Of a DNA stretch of 64,000 bases, positions 38,177-48,779 are shown in pieces; position 1 is the stretch's first letter; the number at the start of each line of letters is the position of its first letter. This stretch comes from Marinobacter litoralis (GTDB lineage Bacteria; Pseudomonadota; Gammaproteobacteria; Pseudomonadales; Oleiphilaceae): positions 115,555-179,554 of the forward strand of contig NZ_JAELVS010000006.1 of NCBI RefSeq assembly GCF_016427555.1. The letters are read 5' to 3'. The position numbers and the translations under genes were made by a program. The notes below the pieces were generated by a model. It made no database searches. It was not told the origin of the DNA and saw only the letters and a program-made list of their open reading frames with translations.

Positions 38177-38778
38177 CCCAGCATCTCCTCGATCTTCTTC
38201 AGAGCGGGAACAGTGACCACGACCTTCTCGTAGGCAACCAGGCTAACAGGGTCCAGACCTGCAACGTCGCGAACGTCCACGTGAGGGATGTTGCGAGAAG
38301 CAAGGTGCAGGTTCTGCTCAACGGTCTCAGACAGAATCAGGGCATTGGAAACACCCAAATCTGCGAGCTTCGCTGTGAACACCTTGGTTTTCGGAGTATC
38401 GACGCTGATCTCGTCAACCACTACCAGACGCTCCTGACGAACCAGCTCGGAAAGGATCGAGCACATGGCCGCACGGTACATCTTACGGTTAACTTTCTGT
38501 TCAAAGTCGCGAGGCTTGGCAGCGAACGTTACGCCACCTGAACGCCAGATCGGGCTACGAATGGTGCCAGCACGTGCACGGCCGGTACCTTTTTGACGCC
38601 AAGGCTTCTTACCACCACCTCTGACTTCAGAACGTGTCTTCTGAGCCTTGGTACCCTGACGGCCAGCTGCCATGTATGCAGTAACCACCTGGTGAACCAG
38701 AGCTTCGTTAAAATCTTTGGCAAACGCAGCATCGGAAACAGAGATTCCCTTGCCGCTACCAGTAATTGTCAATTCCAT
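38173..38778 (-). CDS. rplD: 50S ribosomal protein L4
   Basis: A 201-residue protein (as in E. coli) with a long loop (about 45-100; [25 protein letters not shown]) reaching the tunnel wall opposite L22. In E. coli free L4 represses the S10 operon by binding its 172-base leader. The leader here is only about 55 bases from the predicted promoter, so the same control is unlikely in that form. The gene is coupled to rplW. Confidence 0.97.
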   Translation of the reverse strand: MELTITGSGKGISVSDAAFAKDFNEALVHQVVTAYMAAGRQGTKAQKTRSEVRGGGKKPWRQKGTGRARAGTIRSPIWRSGGVTFAAKPRDFEQKVNRKMYRAAMCSILSELVRQERLVVVDEISVDTPKTKVFTAKLADLGVSNALILSETVEQNLHLASRNIPHVDVRDVAGLDPVSLVAYEKVVVTVPALKKIEEMLG

Positions 38779-38789
38779 CGAACCGCTCC

Positions 38790-39428
38790 TCAGGCTTTGA
38801 CTGCAGGCTTGATGACAACATCGCCGCCAGTTGCGCCGGGTACGGCACCACTTACTAGCAGCAGGTTGCGCTCGGCATCGACACGGACAATCTTGAGGTT
38901 TTGCACGGTAACCTGCGCATTACCCATCTGACCGGCCATCTTTTTACCCTTGAATACCTTACCCGGAGTCTGGTTCTGACCAATAGAACCCGGAGCACGG
39001 TGAGAAAGGGAGTTACCGTGGGTAGCATCCTGCATGGAGAAGTTCCAGCGCTTAACACCGCCCTGGAAGCCCTTACCCTTGGAACGACCAGTAGCATCAA
39101 CTACTTGACCGTCTTCGAATACAGAGACTGTCAGCTCGCCGCCAGCGGCCAGCTCTTCACCTTCACCATCTGCCAAACGGAATTCCCAGGAACCACGACC
39201 AGCTTCAACACCGGCTTTAGCGTAGTGACCTGCTTCCGCTTTAGTAACACGGGAGGAACGACGAGAACCTACGGTTACCTGAACTGCACGATAGCCGTCG
39301 TTTTCGAGAGTTTTGAGTTGAGTAATCCGGTTAGGTTCAACCTCGATTACTGTAACAGGCAGCGCCTGTCCATCTTCCGTAAAAATACGGGTCATACCGG
39401 CCTTACGACCGACAACACCAATTGCCAT
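38790..39428 (-). CDS. rplC: 50S ribosomal protein L3
   Basis: A 212-residue early-assembly protein whose central extension approaches the peptidyl transferase centre. [51 protein letters not shown] (with the glutamine that PrmB methylates in E. coli) and [11 protein letters not shown] are diagnostic. It is three residues longer than E. coli L3. It follows rpsJ by 75 bases, the largest gap within the S10 unit. Confidence 0.97.
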   Translation of the reverse strand: MAIGVVGRKAGMTRIFTEDGQALPVTVIEVEPNRITQLKTLENDGYRAVQVTVGSRRSSRVTKAEAGHYAKAGVEAGRGSWEFRLADGEGEELAAGGELTVSVFEDGQVVDATGRSKGKGFQGGVKRWNFSMQDATHGNSLSHRAPGSIGQNQTPGKVFKGKKMAGQMGNAQVTVQNLKIVRVDAERNLLLVSGAVPGATGGDVVIKPAVKA

Positions 39429-39503
39429 GTTTCACCTCTTAAGTGTACGGGGCTCGCACCCTCTATGGCCTATGACAGTTACACACACCAATACCGAAAG
39501 GTA

Positions 39504-39815
39504 TTAGCCGAGGCTGATCTGAACGTCTACACCTGCTGCCAGGTCCAACTTCATCAGAGCATCCACTGTCTTTTCCGTAGGCTCAACAATGTCGAGCAAA
39601 CGCTTGTGCGTACGAATTTCATACTGATCACGCGCGTCTTTGTTGACGTGCGGGGATACCAGTATCGTGTACTTTTCCTTCCGCGTCGGCAGAGGAATAG
39701 GACCACGTACTTGAGCGCCAGTCCGCTTAGCGGTATCGACGATCTCCTGCGTGGACTGGTCGATAAGGCGATAATCAAACGCCTTCAACCGGATTCGAAT
39801 TTTTTGGCTTTGCAT
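39504..39815 (-). CDS. rpsJ: 30S ribosomal protein S10 (NusE)
   Basis: A 103-residue head protein that also serves as NusE, binding NusB and linking NusG with the leading ribosome. The start is [37 protein letters not shown] and [25 protein letters not shown] follow. Length equals E. coli. It heads the S10 operon behind a strong predicted sigma-70 promoter and after the tufA terminator. Confidence 0.98.
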   Translation of the reverse strand: MQSQKIRIRLKAFDYRLIDQSTQEIVDTAKRTGAQVRGPIPLPTRKEKYTILVSPHVNKDARDQYEIRTHKRLLDIVEPTEKTVDALMKLDLAAGVDVQISLG

Positions 39816-39876
39816 GATGCACCAAACTCCACTCGTAGCAGCTACTAGTTAGCCGACCTTCAAAAAAAGGAGCCGC

Positions 39877-39905
39877 ATTGTATGCATAATACCCAACCGT
39901 GTCAA
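39877..39905 (-). promoter_or_regulatory. Sigma-70 promoter of the S10 operon
   Basis: On the minus strand, a perfect -35 TTGACA (39900-39905) and -10 TACAAT (39877-39882) have the optimal 17-base spacer. The start would be near 39870, about 55 bases before rpsJ. The -35 lies in the second arm of a 14-bp inverted repeat at 39892-39931. Confidence 0.85.
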
Positions 39906-39931
39906 CTGCCGAAGCAATTGACACGGTTGGG
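39892..39931. repeat. 14-bp perfect inverted repeat overlapping the S10 promoter
   Basis: CCCAACCGTGTCAA and its exact inverse TTGACACGGTTGGG are separated by 12 bases. The arm nearer rpsJ contains the -35 hexamer. It could be a regulator-binding dyad or a relic of a terminator. Confidence 0.75.
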
Positions 39932-39952
39932 ATAGCTTTGCGACCTAAACAG

Positions 39953-39984
39953 AAAAAGGGGCTGAGAATTTTCAGCCCCTTTTT
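39953..39984 (-). terminator. Intrinsic terminator after tufA
   Basis: The stem GGGGCTGA / TCAGCCCC with a six-base loop is flanked by A5 and T5 and lies 19-50 bases after the tufA stop. It separates the str operon from the S10 operon. Confidence 0.9.
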
Positions 39985-40002
39985 CCTGATCAACCGAGCC
40001 TA

Positions 40003-41199
40003 TTACTCGATGATCTTGGCAACAACACCGGCACCAACGGTACGGCCGCCTTCACGAATCGCGAAGCGCAGACCATCTTCCATGGCGATCGGAGCGATCA
40101 GAGTAACAACCATCTGAACGTTGTCACCTGGCATTACCATTTCAACACCTTCCGGCAGTTCACAAGAACCGGTCACGTCAGTGGTCCGGAAGTAGAACTG
40201 AGGACGGTAGCCCTTGAAGAACGGAGTATGACGACCACCTTCTTCTTTAGACAATACGTACACTTCACACTCAAACTTGGTGTGCGGGTTGATAGAACCC
40301 GGTACGCACAGAACCTGACCACGCTCAACGTCGTCACGCTTGGTACCACGCAGCAGAACACCTACGTTCTCACCAGCACGACCTTCGTCGAGCAGCTTAC
40401 GGAACATTTCAACGCCAGTACAAGTAGTCTTCACGGTATCCTTGATACCAACGATTTCCACTTCTTCACCAACCTTGATGATACCGCGCTCTACACGACC
40501 GGTTACTACAGTACCACGGCCAGAGATAGAGAATACGTCCTCGATCGGCATCAGGAACGGCTGATCAACAGCACGCTCAGGATCCGGGATGTACGCATCC
40601 AGAGCTTCTACCAGCTTCTTAACAGCGGTAGTACCCATTTCGTTGTCGTCTTTGCCTTCCAGAGCCATCAACGCAGAACCGGTAACGATCGGAGTGTCGT
40701 CGCCCGGGAAGTCGTACATGCTCAGCAGATCACGAACTTCCATCTCAACCAGCTCAAGCAGCTCTTCATCGTCTACCATGTCCGCTTTGTTCAGGAACAC
40801 AACGATGTAAGGAACGCCAACCTGACGAGACAGCAGGATGTGCTCACGAGTCTGCGGCATTGGGCCGTCAGCTGCGGAACAAACCAGGATCGCGCCGTCC
40901 ATCTGAGCCGCACCAGTGATCATGTTCTTAACATAGTCAGCGTGGCCCGGGCAGTCTACGTGCGCGTAGTGACGGCTTGGGGAATCGTACTCAACGTGTG
41001 ACGTGGCGATGGTTATACCACGTGCACGCTCTTCCGGTGCGTTATCGATCTGGTCGAACGCACTTGCAGAACCTGTGCCCCAAACTTCGTGACATACACG
41101 AGTCAGAGCAGCGGTCAGAGTGGTCTTACCATGGTCAACGTGACCGATGGTGCCGACGTTAACGTGCGGTTTACTACGTTCAAATTTTTCTTTAGACAC
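40003..41199 (-). CDS. tufA: Elongation factor Tu (copy A)
   Basis: A 398-residue GTPase that brings aminoacyl-tRNA to the ribosome. Domain I has [22 protein letters not shown] and NKADM; domains II and III follow ([26 protein letters not shown]). The start codon is GTG at 41199. It is the last gene of the str operon, 35 bases after fusA. The DNA is identical to tufB from 40025 to 41198, while five third-position differences sit in codons near the 3' end (40012, 40015, 40018, 40021, 40024), a sign of gene conversion. The protein products are identical. Confidence 0.98.
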   Translation of the reverse strand: MSKEKFERSKPHVNVGTIGHVDHGKTTLTAALTRVCHEVWGTGSASAFDQIDNAPEERARGITIATSHVEYDSPSRHYAHVDCPGHADYVKNMITGAAQMDGAILVCSAADGPMPQTREHILLSRQVGVPYIVVFLNKADMVDDEELLELVEMEVRDLLSMYDFPGDDTPIVTGSALMALEGKDDNEMGTTAVKKLVEALDAYIPDPERAVDQPFLMPIEDVFSISGRGTVVTGRVERGIIKVGEEVEIVGIKDTVKTTCTGVEMFRKLLDEGRAGENVGVLLRGTKRDDVERGQVLCVPGSINPHTKFECEVYVLSKEEGGRHTPFFKGYRPQFYFRTTDVTGSCELPEGVEMVMPGDNVQMVVTLIAPIAMEDGLRFAIREGGRTVGAGVVAKIIE

Positions 41200-41234
41200 G
41201 GTTACACCTCTTCCTGTTTCTTAAGTCCTGGGGA

Positions 41235-43340
41235 TCAACCCTTTTTAATGATCGCTTCGGCAATGTTCGAAGGAGCTTCCATATAACGGGAGAACTCCAT
41301 CGCATAAGACGCCCGACCCTGTGTCGCTGAACGCAGATCAGTGGCGTAACCAAACATTTCCGACAACGGAACTTCTGCGCGGATGATCTTGCCCGCAGGG
41401 CCGTCATCCATACCCTGGATCAGGCCACGACGACGGTTCAAATCACCAACGACGTCACCCATGTATTCTTCAGGGCTGACAACTTCAACTTTCATGATCG
41501 GCTCCAGAAGCGCAGGATTGGCTTCCAGTGCACCCTTCTTCATCGCCATGGAACCGGCAACTTTAAAGGCCATTTCGTTGGAGTCAACATCGTGATACGA
41601 ACCGTCGTACAGAGTCGCCTTGATGCGAAGCAACGGATAGCCTGCCAGGCAGCCATTTTGCATTTGCTCAGCAATACCCTGCTGTACAGCCGGGATGTAT
41701 TCCTTAGGAACAACACCACCAACGATTTCGTTCACGAAGATGAAGTTTTCGCCATCTTCCTCGTCCAACGGCAGCGGCTCAAGCTTAACCTTGACGTGAC
41801 CGTACTGACCGCGACCACCAGACTGACGAACAAACTTACCTTCGACATCAACCGGCTTACGGATGCACTCGCGATAGGCAACCTGAGGCTTACCAATGTT
41901 GGCCTCTACCTTAAATTCACGACGCATACGGTCAACGATGATGTCCAGGTGCAGCTCACCCATACCGGAGATAATGGTCTGACCAGATTCTTCATCAGTG
42001 CGAACACGGAAAGAAGGATCTTCCTGGGCCAGCTTACCCAGCGCCACACCCATCTTCTCCTGGTCGGCCTTAGACTTAGGCTCAACAGCTACGGAGATAA
42101 CCGGCTCAGGGAACTCCATGCGCTCGAGAATGATCTTATGATTCTCGTCACACAAAGTATCACCAGTGGTGACGTTCTTCAGGCCGATTGCCGCAGCAAT
42201 ATCGCCCGCCAGAACCTCTTTGATCTCCTCACGATCGTTAGCGTGCATCTGAACCATACGGCCCACACGCTCTTTTTTGCCTTTCACGGAGTTGAATACG
42301 GAGTTACCGGATTCCAACTTACCGGAGTAAACACGGAAGAAGGTCAAAGCACCTACGAACGGGTCAGTCGCAATCTTGAACGCCAGAGCGGCGAACGGTG
42401 CGTTGTCGTCAACTGGACGAGTTTCCTCGGTACCTTCGTCGTCAACTTCACCGCGGATTGCACGAACTTCGTCAGGAGCCGGCAGATATTCGACAACCGC
42501 ATCAAGAACAGCAGGAACACCCTTGTTCTTGAACGCAGAACCACAGCAAGCCAGAACGATCTCGTTGGCCAAGGTACGAGCACGCAGACCCGCCTTGATC
42601 TCTTCCAGAGTGAGCTCGCCACCCTCGAGATACTTGTCCATCAACTCTTCGTTAGCTTCGGCTGCAGCTTCAATCAGCGCTTCACGGTACTCTTGAACCT
42701 GGTCAACCATATCCGCAGGAACTTCGTCCTCACGGTAGGTCATACCCAGATCGTCATCGCTCCAGTAGATCGCCTTGTTACGCAGCAGATCTACAACGCC
42801 CGCAAACTGGTCTTCAGCACCGATTGGCAACTGGAGAGGCACAGGAGTCGCGCCGAGACGAGCTTTAATCTGCCCAACCACACGCAGGAAATCTGCGCCG
42901 GCACGGTCCATCTTGTTCACGAAAACCATGCGAGGCACTTCGTACTTGTTCGCCTGACGCCAAACAGTCTCGGACTGAGGCTCAACACCAGAAGAACCAC
43001 AGAACACAACTACCGCACCATCCAGAACACGCAGGGAACGCTCAACTTCGATCGTGAAGTCAACGTGGCCCGGGGTGTCGATGATGTTTACGCGGTGCTC
43101 ATCGAATTGCTTGTCCATACCCTGCCAGAATGTCGTAACAGCGGCAGAGGTGATGGTAATACCACGCTCCTGCTCTTGCTCCATCCAGTCAGTGGTAGAC
43201 GCGCCATCATGGGTTTCACCCATCTTATGGCTACGACCCGTATAGTAAAGAATACGTTCGGTCGTGGTGGTCTTGCCCGCATCAACGTGCGCACAGATAC
43301 CAATGTTTCTGTAACGTTTAATCGGTGTTTTGCGTGCCAC
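41235..43340 (-). CDS. fusA: Elongation factor G
   Basis: A 701-residue translocase GTPase (704 in E. coli). Seen are [44 protein letters not shown], the fusidic-acid region of domain III ([29 protein letters not shown]) and domain [13 protein letters not shown], whose tip enters the decoding site. It lies 18 bases after rpsG in the str operon. A very long open frame on the opposite strand is a codon-use shadow. Confidence 0.98.
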   Translation of the reverse strand: MARKTPIKRYRNIGICAHVDAGKTTTTERILYYTGRSHKMGETHDGASTTDWMEQEQERGITITSAAVTTFWQGMDKQFDEHRVNIIDTPGHVDFTIEVERSLRVLDGAVVVFCGSSGVEPQSETVWRQANKYEVPRMVFVNKMDRAGADFLRVVGQIKARLGATPVPLQLPIGAEDQFAGVVDLLRNKAIYWSDDDLGMTYREDEVPADMVDQVQEYREALIEAAAEANEELMDKYLEGGELTLEEIKAGLRARTLANEIVLACCGSAFKNKGVPAVLDAVVEYLPAPDEVRAIRGEVDDEGTEETRPVDDNAPFAALAFKIATDPFVGALTFFRVYSGKLESGNSVFNSVKGKKERVGRMVQMHANDREEIKEVLAGDIAAAIGLKNVTTGDTLCDENHKIILERMEFPEPVISVAVEPKSKADQEKMGVALGKLAQEDPSFRVRTDEESGQTIISGMGELHLDIIVDRMRREFKVEANIGKPQVAYRECIRKPVDVEGKFVRQSGGRGQYGHVKVKLEPLPLDEEDGENFIFVNEIVGGVVPKEYIPAVQQGIAEQMQNGCLAGYPLLRIKATLYDGSYHDVDSNEMAFKVAGSMAMKKGALEANPALLEPIMKVEVVSPEEYMGDVVGDLNRRRGLIQGMDDGPAGKIIRAEVPLSEMFGYATDLRSATQGRASYAMEFSRYMEAPSNIAEAIIKKG

Positions 43341-43358
43341 TGTATAAACCTCGGCTGT

Positions 43359-43880
<522 letters not shown>

Positions 43881-43940
43881 CTACTCAGCCTTACTCTTAC
43901 CGTTCTGACAAGCAACGATAAAAGACACCCGTCTGGGACA

Positions 43941-44315
43941 TTAGGACTTGGGTCGTTTAGCACCGTACTTGGAGCGGCCCTGCTTACGGTTTTGAACACC
44001 CTGGGTATCCAAAGTACCGCGAACAGTGTGGTAGCGCACACCCGGAAGGTCTTTTACTCGACCGCCACGGATCAGCACAACACTGTGCTCCTGAAGGTTG
44101 TGACCTTCACCACCAATGTATGACGAAACCTCGAAGCCGTTGGTCAGACGAACACGGCACACTTTACGCAATGCTGAGTTCGGCTTCTTCGGCGTTGTGG
44201 TGTATACACGAGTACATACACCACGGCGCTGAGGACAGGCCTGAAGAGCAGGAACATCGCTCTTGGCTACCTTGCGCTTACGAGGCTTACGCACCAACTG
44301 ATTAATCGTTGCCAT
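43941..44315 (-). CDS. rpsL: 30S ribosomal protein S12
   Basis: A 124-residue decoding-centre protein (as in E. coli). The [14 protein letters not shown] loop keeps Lys43, and [10 protein letters not shown] keeps the second streptomycin-related lysine and the aspartate that RimO modifies, so the sequence predicts streptomycin sensitivity. ATG 44315 is the family start; 41 residues upstream in the open frame cover the leader and promoter. It heads the str operon. Confidence 0.98.
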   Translation of the reverse strand: MATINQLVRKPRKRKVAKSDVPALQACPQRRGVCTRVYTTTPKKPNSALRKVCRVRLTNGFEVSSYIGGEGHNLQEHSVVLIRGGRVKDLPGVRYHTVRGTLDTQGVQNRKQGRSKYGAKRPKS

Positions 44316-44350
44316 GTAAGCAAACTCCAAAAAACCATACCAATGAAACT

Positions 44351-44370
44351 TACCCTCTAAACAGAGGGTA
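44351..44370 (-). other. Hairpin in the rpsL leader
   Basis: TACCCTCT and AGAGGGTA form a perfect 8-bp stem with a four-base loop, ending 35 bases before the rpsL ATG. There is no T tract, so it is more likely an mRNA leader element than a terminator. Confidence 0.5.
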
Positions 44371-44385
44371 AAATTTAGGGTCGCA

Positions 44386-44414
44386 AGTTTAAGCCTGCGC
44401 CCGGGCACAGTCAA
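44386..44414 (-). promoter_or_regulatory. Sigma-70 promoter of the str operon
   Basis: On the minus strand, TTGACT (44409-44414) and TAAACT (44386-44391) are 17 bases apart, giving a start near 44379 and a 64-base leader. The spacer and upstream bases are GC-rich. The -35 overlaps a perfect 7-3-7 palindrome (ACAGTCA-AGA-TGACTGT on the plus strand, 44407-44423). Confidence 0.7.
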
Positions 44415-44434
44415 GATGACTGTTCTCTTTTTAA

Positions 44435-44467
44435 CCACTCCCCGTGTAGGTATCTACCCGGGGGTGG
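44435..44467 (-). terminator. Imperfect hairpin after rpoC
   Basis: CCAC and GTGG outer arms, an inner run of C/G pairs and GTAG/CTAC near the loop give a long imperfect stem 20-50 bases after the rpoC stop. The sequence after it is TTAAAAAG, not a T run, so termination may be partial. Confidence 0.45.
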
Positions 44468-44487
44468 CACGCTTTTTCAATCAGGAA

Positions 44488-47400
44488 TCAGAGTTCGCGA
44501 TTGAGTTCTGCGCTCAGAGCTTCTTCGACATCCGCAGCGGTTACGCCCTGCTCTTCCAGGTCGCGGCGGCGACGTCTTGCACTGTGATAAGCCAAACCGG
44601 TACCTGCCGGAATCAGTCGACCCACCACAACGTTTTCTTTCAGGCCGCGCAGGTAATCACGCTTACCAGTGACCGCACCTTCGGTGAGAACCCGCGTTGT
44701 CTCCTGGAACGAGGCCGCCGAAATGAACGATTCGGTCGCGAGCGATGCTTTGGTGATACCCAACAGCAGGCGATCGAAACGGGCCGGCTCTTTATCAGCC
44801 GCTTCCGCTTTCTCGTTCTCTTCCAGAACGTGGGTGATCTCAACCTGATCACCTGCCAACAAGGTGGTGTCGCCCGGATCGGTGATTTCCACTTTGCGCA
44901 ACATCTGACGAACGATAACTTCAATGTGCTTATCGTTGATCACAACGCCCTGCAGACGGTAAACATCCTGAATTTCGTTGGTGATGTATTTCGCCAGTTC
45001 AACCACACCCAACAGACGCAAAATGTCGTGCGGGTTGGATGGGCCGTCGGAAATTACCTCACCCTTCTCAACCGTTTCACCTTCAAACACGTTCATCTGA
45101 CGGTGTTTCGGAATCAGAACTTCATAAGGATCGCCATCTTTCGGTGTCAGAACCAGACGCTTCTTGCCTTTGGTTTCTTTACCGAACGACACAACACCAC
45201 TGATTTCAGCCAAAATGGCAGACTCTTTCGGGCGACGCGCCTCGAACAAGTCGGCAACACGTGGCAGACCACCGGTGATGTCTCGGGTCTTGGAGCTTTC
45301 CTGAGGGATACGGGCTACAACGTCACCCAGTTCCACTTTCGCGCCGTTCGACATGCTCACCAGAGCGTTCGCTGGCAGGAAGAAAATCGCAGCACCACCA
45401 CCCGGCAGCTCTGCCTCTTCGCCATTCTCATCCAGCAACTGAATCGCAGGACGGATATCTTTACCGGCAGCAGGACGCTCTTTCGCGTCAATCACTTCCA
45501 TGGTAGACAAGCCGGTCAGTTCATCAGCCTGGGTGCGGACAGTAATGCCCTCTTCCATGTTGACGAACTTGGCCGTACCTTTCGCTTCCGCGATGATTGG
45601 GTGCGTGTGCGGATCCCATTTCGCAACCGCAACACCCGCTTCTACCTCGTCACCGTTTTTAACAGACAGCACGGCACCGTACGGCAGCTTGTACCACTCG
45701 CGCTCACGGCCCTGCTCGTCGGCGATCGCCAACGCAGATGAACGAGAGATAACGACCAGTGAACCATCGGTCTTCTCGATCGATTTCAGGTTATGCAGGC
45801 GAACCGTACCACCGTGCTTGACCTGGATGTTATCGACCGCAGACGCCCGGCTCGCCGCACCACCGATGTGGAACGTACGCATGGTCAGCTGGGTACCCGG
45901 CTCACCGATGGACTGTGCAGCGATAACACCGACAGCCTCACCCACGTTAACCTGGTGACCACGAGCCAAATCACGGCCGTAACACATAGAACAGATGCCG
46001 TGGCGAGTCTCACAGGTAATCGCAGAGCGTACCCAGATCTCGTCCACACCCGCGCGTTCAACCAACTCGACAGTCTTCTCGTCAAGCAGCGTGCCGGCTT
46101 CAACAACGGCATTTTCTTTATCGGTCGGGGTGAATACATCCCGAGCCGTAACACGACCCAGCACACGATCGCCCAGCGGCACAACAACGTCACCACCTTC
46201 GATGTGCGGTGTCATCAGCAGACCTTCGTCGGTACCACAGTCTTCTACCGTGACAACCAGATCTTGAGATACGTCAACCAAACGACGGGTCAGGTAACCG
46301 GAGTTCGCGGTTTTCAGTGCGGTATCCGCAAGACCCTTACGAGCACCGTGAGTCGAGATAAAGTACTGGAGTACGTTCAGACCTTCACGGAAGTTCGCTG
46401 TGATCGGTGTTTCGATGATCGAACCATCCGGCTTCGCCATCAAACCACGCATACCAGACAACTGACGAATCTGTGCTGCGGAACCCCGAGCACCGGAATC
46501 GGCCATCATGTACACGGAGTTAAACGACTCCTGCATCAGCTCACTGCCGTCTTCGCCTTTAACCGGCTGACCGTCAGGACCAATAACCTGCTCCTGGGAC
46601 AGTCGCTCCATCATCGCTTTCGAGACTTTATCGTTAGCGCGCGACCAGATATCGATAACCTTGTTGTACTTCTCACCCTGCGTCAGCAGACCGGAGGCGT
46701 ACTGGTTTTCAATATCTTTTACTTCGTCAGAAGCTGCGTCTACCAGCTCGTACTTCTCTGGCGGGATCTCGAAGTCGTTAAAGCAAATCGAGATACCGGA
46801 ACGAGTTGCGTAGTGGTAACCCATGTACATGAGCTGGTCGGCAAAGATAACGGTATCTTTGAGGCCAGCATCACGGTAACAGGTGTTGATCAGGTTCGAG
46901 ATCGCCTTCTTGACCATCGGCTTGTTGACGATGTCGAATGGCAGGCCATCAGGAACGATGTCAAACAACAGCGCACGACCAACCGTTGTATCAACGATAC
47001 GGTAGGCTTCGCTGCGGGACCCGTCTTCCGCAATCGCAACTTCCTTAACACGGATCTTCACTTTTGCCTGAAGATCAACCTTACCGGCGCCGTAAGCACG
47101 GTGGGCTTCTTTCACGTCTGAGAATACGATGCCTTCACCGACAGCCGCATGGCGCTCACGCGTCATGTAATACAAGCCCAATACAACGTCCTGAGAAGGA
47201 ACGATGATCGGCTCGCCGTTGGCTGGCGACAACACGTTGTTGGTAGACATCATCAACGCGCGGGCTTCAAGCTGAGCTTCCAGGGTCAGCGGTACGTGTA
47301 CCGCCATCTGGTCACCGTCAAAGTCGGCGTTATAGGCCGCACAGACCAGTGGGTGCAGCTGGATCGCTTTACCTTCGATCAGTACCGGCTCGAATGCCTG

Positions 47401-48702
47401 GATACCCAAACGGTGCAGTGTAGGCGCACGGTTCAACAGGATCGGGTGTTCACGGATAACTTCATCCAGAATATCCCAGACCACACCTTCTTCGCGCTCA
47501 ACCATTTTCTTGGCGGCTTTGATGGTAGTGGCCAGTCCACGATGCTCAAGCTTGGAGAAAATAAACGGCTTGAACAGCTCCAGAGCCATCTTCTTCGGAA
47601 GACCACACTGGTGCAAACGCAGGTAAGGACCAACCACGATGACCGAACGGCCTGAGTAGTCAACACGCTTACCCAGCAGGTTCTGACGGAAACGACCCTG
47701 CTTACCCTTGATCATGTCTGCCAGCGATTTCAGCGGACGCTTGTTGGTGCCGGTGATGGCACGGCCGCGACGACCGTTGTCCAGCAGCGCATCAACCGCT
47801 TCCTGAAGCATACGCTTCTCATTGCGCACGATGATGTCCGGAGCATTCAGCTCCAGCAGGCGCTTAAGACGGTTGTTACGGTTGATGACGCGACGGTAGA
47901 GATCGTTCAGGTCGGACGTAGCAAACCGACCGCCGTCCAGAGGTACCAGCGGACGCAAATCCGGTGGCAGAACGGGCAGAACAGTCATCACCATATCACC
48001 CGGCTTATTGCCGGAGTACAGGAAGGCCTCAAGAATCTTCAGACGCTTGCTGAACTTCTTGATCTTGGTTTCGGAGTTGGTCTGAGGAATCTCTTCACGA
48101 AGACGATCCACTTCTTCCTGCAGGTCGATATCCTGCAGCAACTCTTTAACGGCCTCGGCACCCATACGGGCGTCAAATTCGTCACCGAATTCTTCCAGGG
48201 CTTCGTAATACTGCTCATCGTTAAGCAACTGACCCTTTTCAAGGGTAGTCATACCCGGATCGATAACGATGAAGCTCTCGAAGTACAGGACCCGCTCGAT
48301 ATCACGCAGGGTCATGTCCAGCATCAAACCGATACGGGACGGCAATGACTTCAGGAACCAAATGTGTGCAACCGGACTCGCCAGCTCGATGTGACCCATA
48401 CGCTCACGACGAACGCTGGCCAGTGCAACCTCTACGCCACACTTCTCACAGATAACACCGCGATGCTTGAGTCGCTTGTACTTACCGCACAGGCACTCGT
48501 AATCTTTGATCGGGCCGAAGATCTTGGCACAGAAAAGACCGTCACGCTCCGGCTTGAAGGTACGGTAGTTAATGGTCTCAGGCTTTTTCACTTCGCCAAA
48601 AGACCAGGAGCGAATCATATCAGGCGATGCCAAACCAATACGGATGGCGTCAAATTCCTTGCTTTGATTCTGGCTCTTGAGAAGATTCAGTAAATCTTTC
48701 AT
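44488..48702 (-). CDS. rpoC: RNA polymerase beta' subunit
   Basis: A 1404-residue catalytic subunit (1407 in E. coli). The N-terminal zinc ribbon has [22 protein letters not shown] near residue 70. The catalytic NADFDGDQM loop, which holds the three Mg2+-binding aspartates, lies near 460. The bridge helix and trigger loop follow, and a second zinc site is seen ([15 protein letters not shown]). It lies 77 bases after rpoB with a hairpin between, and an imperfect hairpin separates it from the str operon. Confidence 0.98.
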   Translation of the reverse strand: MKDLLNLLKSQNQSKEFDAIRIGLASPDMIRSWSFGEVKKPETINYRTFKPERDGLFCAKIFGPIKDYECLCGKYKRLKHRGVICEKCGVEVALASVRRERMGHIELASPVAHIWFLKSLPSRIGLMLDMTLRDIERVLYFESFIVIDPGMTTLEKGQLLNDEQYYEALEEFGDEFDARMGAEAVKELLQDIDLQEEVDRLREEIPQTNSETKIKKFSKRLKILEAFLYSGNKPGDMVMTVLPVLPPDLRPLVPLDGGRFATSDLNDLYRRVINRNNRLKRLLELNAPDIIVRNEKRMLQEAVDALLDNGRRGRAITGTNKRPLKSLADMIKGKQGRFRQNLLGKRVDYSGRSVIVVGPYLRLHQCGLPKKMALELFKPFIFSKLEHRGLATTIKAAKKMVEREEGVVWDILDEVIREHPILLNRAPTLHRLGIQAFEPVLIEGKAIQLHPLVCAAYNADFDGDQMAVHVPLTLEAQLEARALMMSTNNVLSPANGEPIIVPSQDVVLGLYYMTRERHAAVGEGIVFSDVKEAHRAYGAGKVDLQAKVKIRVKEVAIAEDGSRSEAYRIVDTTVGRALLFDIVPDGLPFDIVNKPMVKKAISNLINTCYRDAGLKDTVIFADQLMYMGYHYATRSGISICFNDFEIPPEKYELVDAASDEVKDIENQYASGLLTQGEKYNKVIDIWSRANDKVSKAMMERLSQEQVIGPDGQPVKGEDGSELMQESFNSVYMMADSGARGSAAQIRQLSGMRGLMAKPDGSIIETPITANFREGLNVLQYFISTHGARKGLADTALKTANSGYLTRRLVDVSQDLVVTVEDCGTDEGLLMTPHIEGGDVVVPLGDRVLGRVTARDVFTPTDKENAVVEAGTLLDEKTVELVERAGVDEIWVRSAITCETRHGICSMCYGRDLARGHQVNVGEAVGVIAAQSIGEPGTQLTMRTFHIGGAASRASAVDNIQVKHGGTVRLHNLKSIEKTDGSLVVISRSSALAIADEQGREREWYKLPYGAVLSVKNGDEVEAGVAVAKWDPHTHPIIAEAKGTAKFVNMEEGITVRTQADELTGLSTMEVIDAKERPAAGKDIRPAIQLLDENGEEAELPGGGAAIFFLPANALVSMSNGAKVELGDVVARIPQESSKTRDITGGLPRVADLFEARRPKESAILAEISGVVSFGKETKGKKRLVLTPKDGDPYEVLIPKHRQMNVFEGETVEKGEVISDGPSNPHDILRLLGVVELAKYITNEIQDVYRLQGVVINDKHIEVIVRQMLRKVEITDPGDTTLLAGDQVEITHVLEENEKAEAADKEPARFDRLLLGITKASLATESFISAASFQETTRVLTEGAVTGKRDYLRGLKENVVVGRLIPAGTGLAYHSARRRRRDLEEQGVTAADVEEALSAELNREL

Positions 48703-48733
48703 CAGTAAAAGCTCCGGATGGCGTTAATCTCGG

Positions 48734-48754
48734 GCGGGCACACTCAGTGCCCGC
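48734..48754 (-). other. Hairpin between rpoB and rpoC
   Basis: GCGGGCAC and GTGCCCGC form a perfect 8-bp stem with a five-base loop in the 77-base intercistronic gap. No T tract follows. It may be an RNA processing or stability element. Confidence 0.55.
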
Positions 48755-48779
48755 TCACGCTGCCAAAAAACTATTCGGC

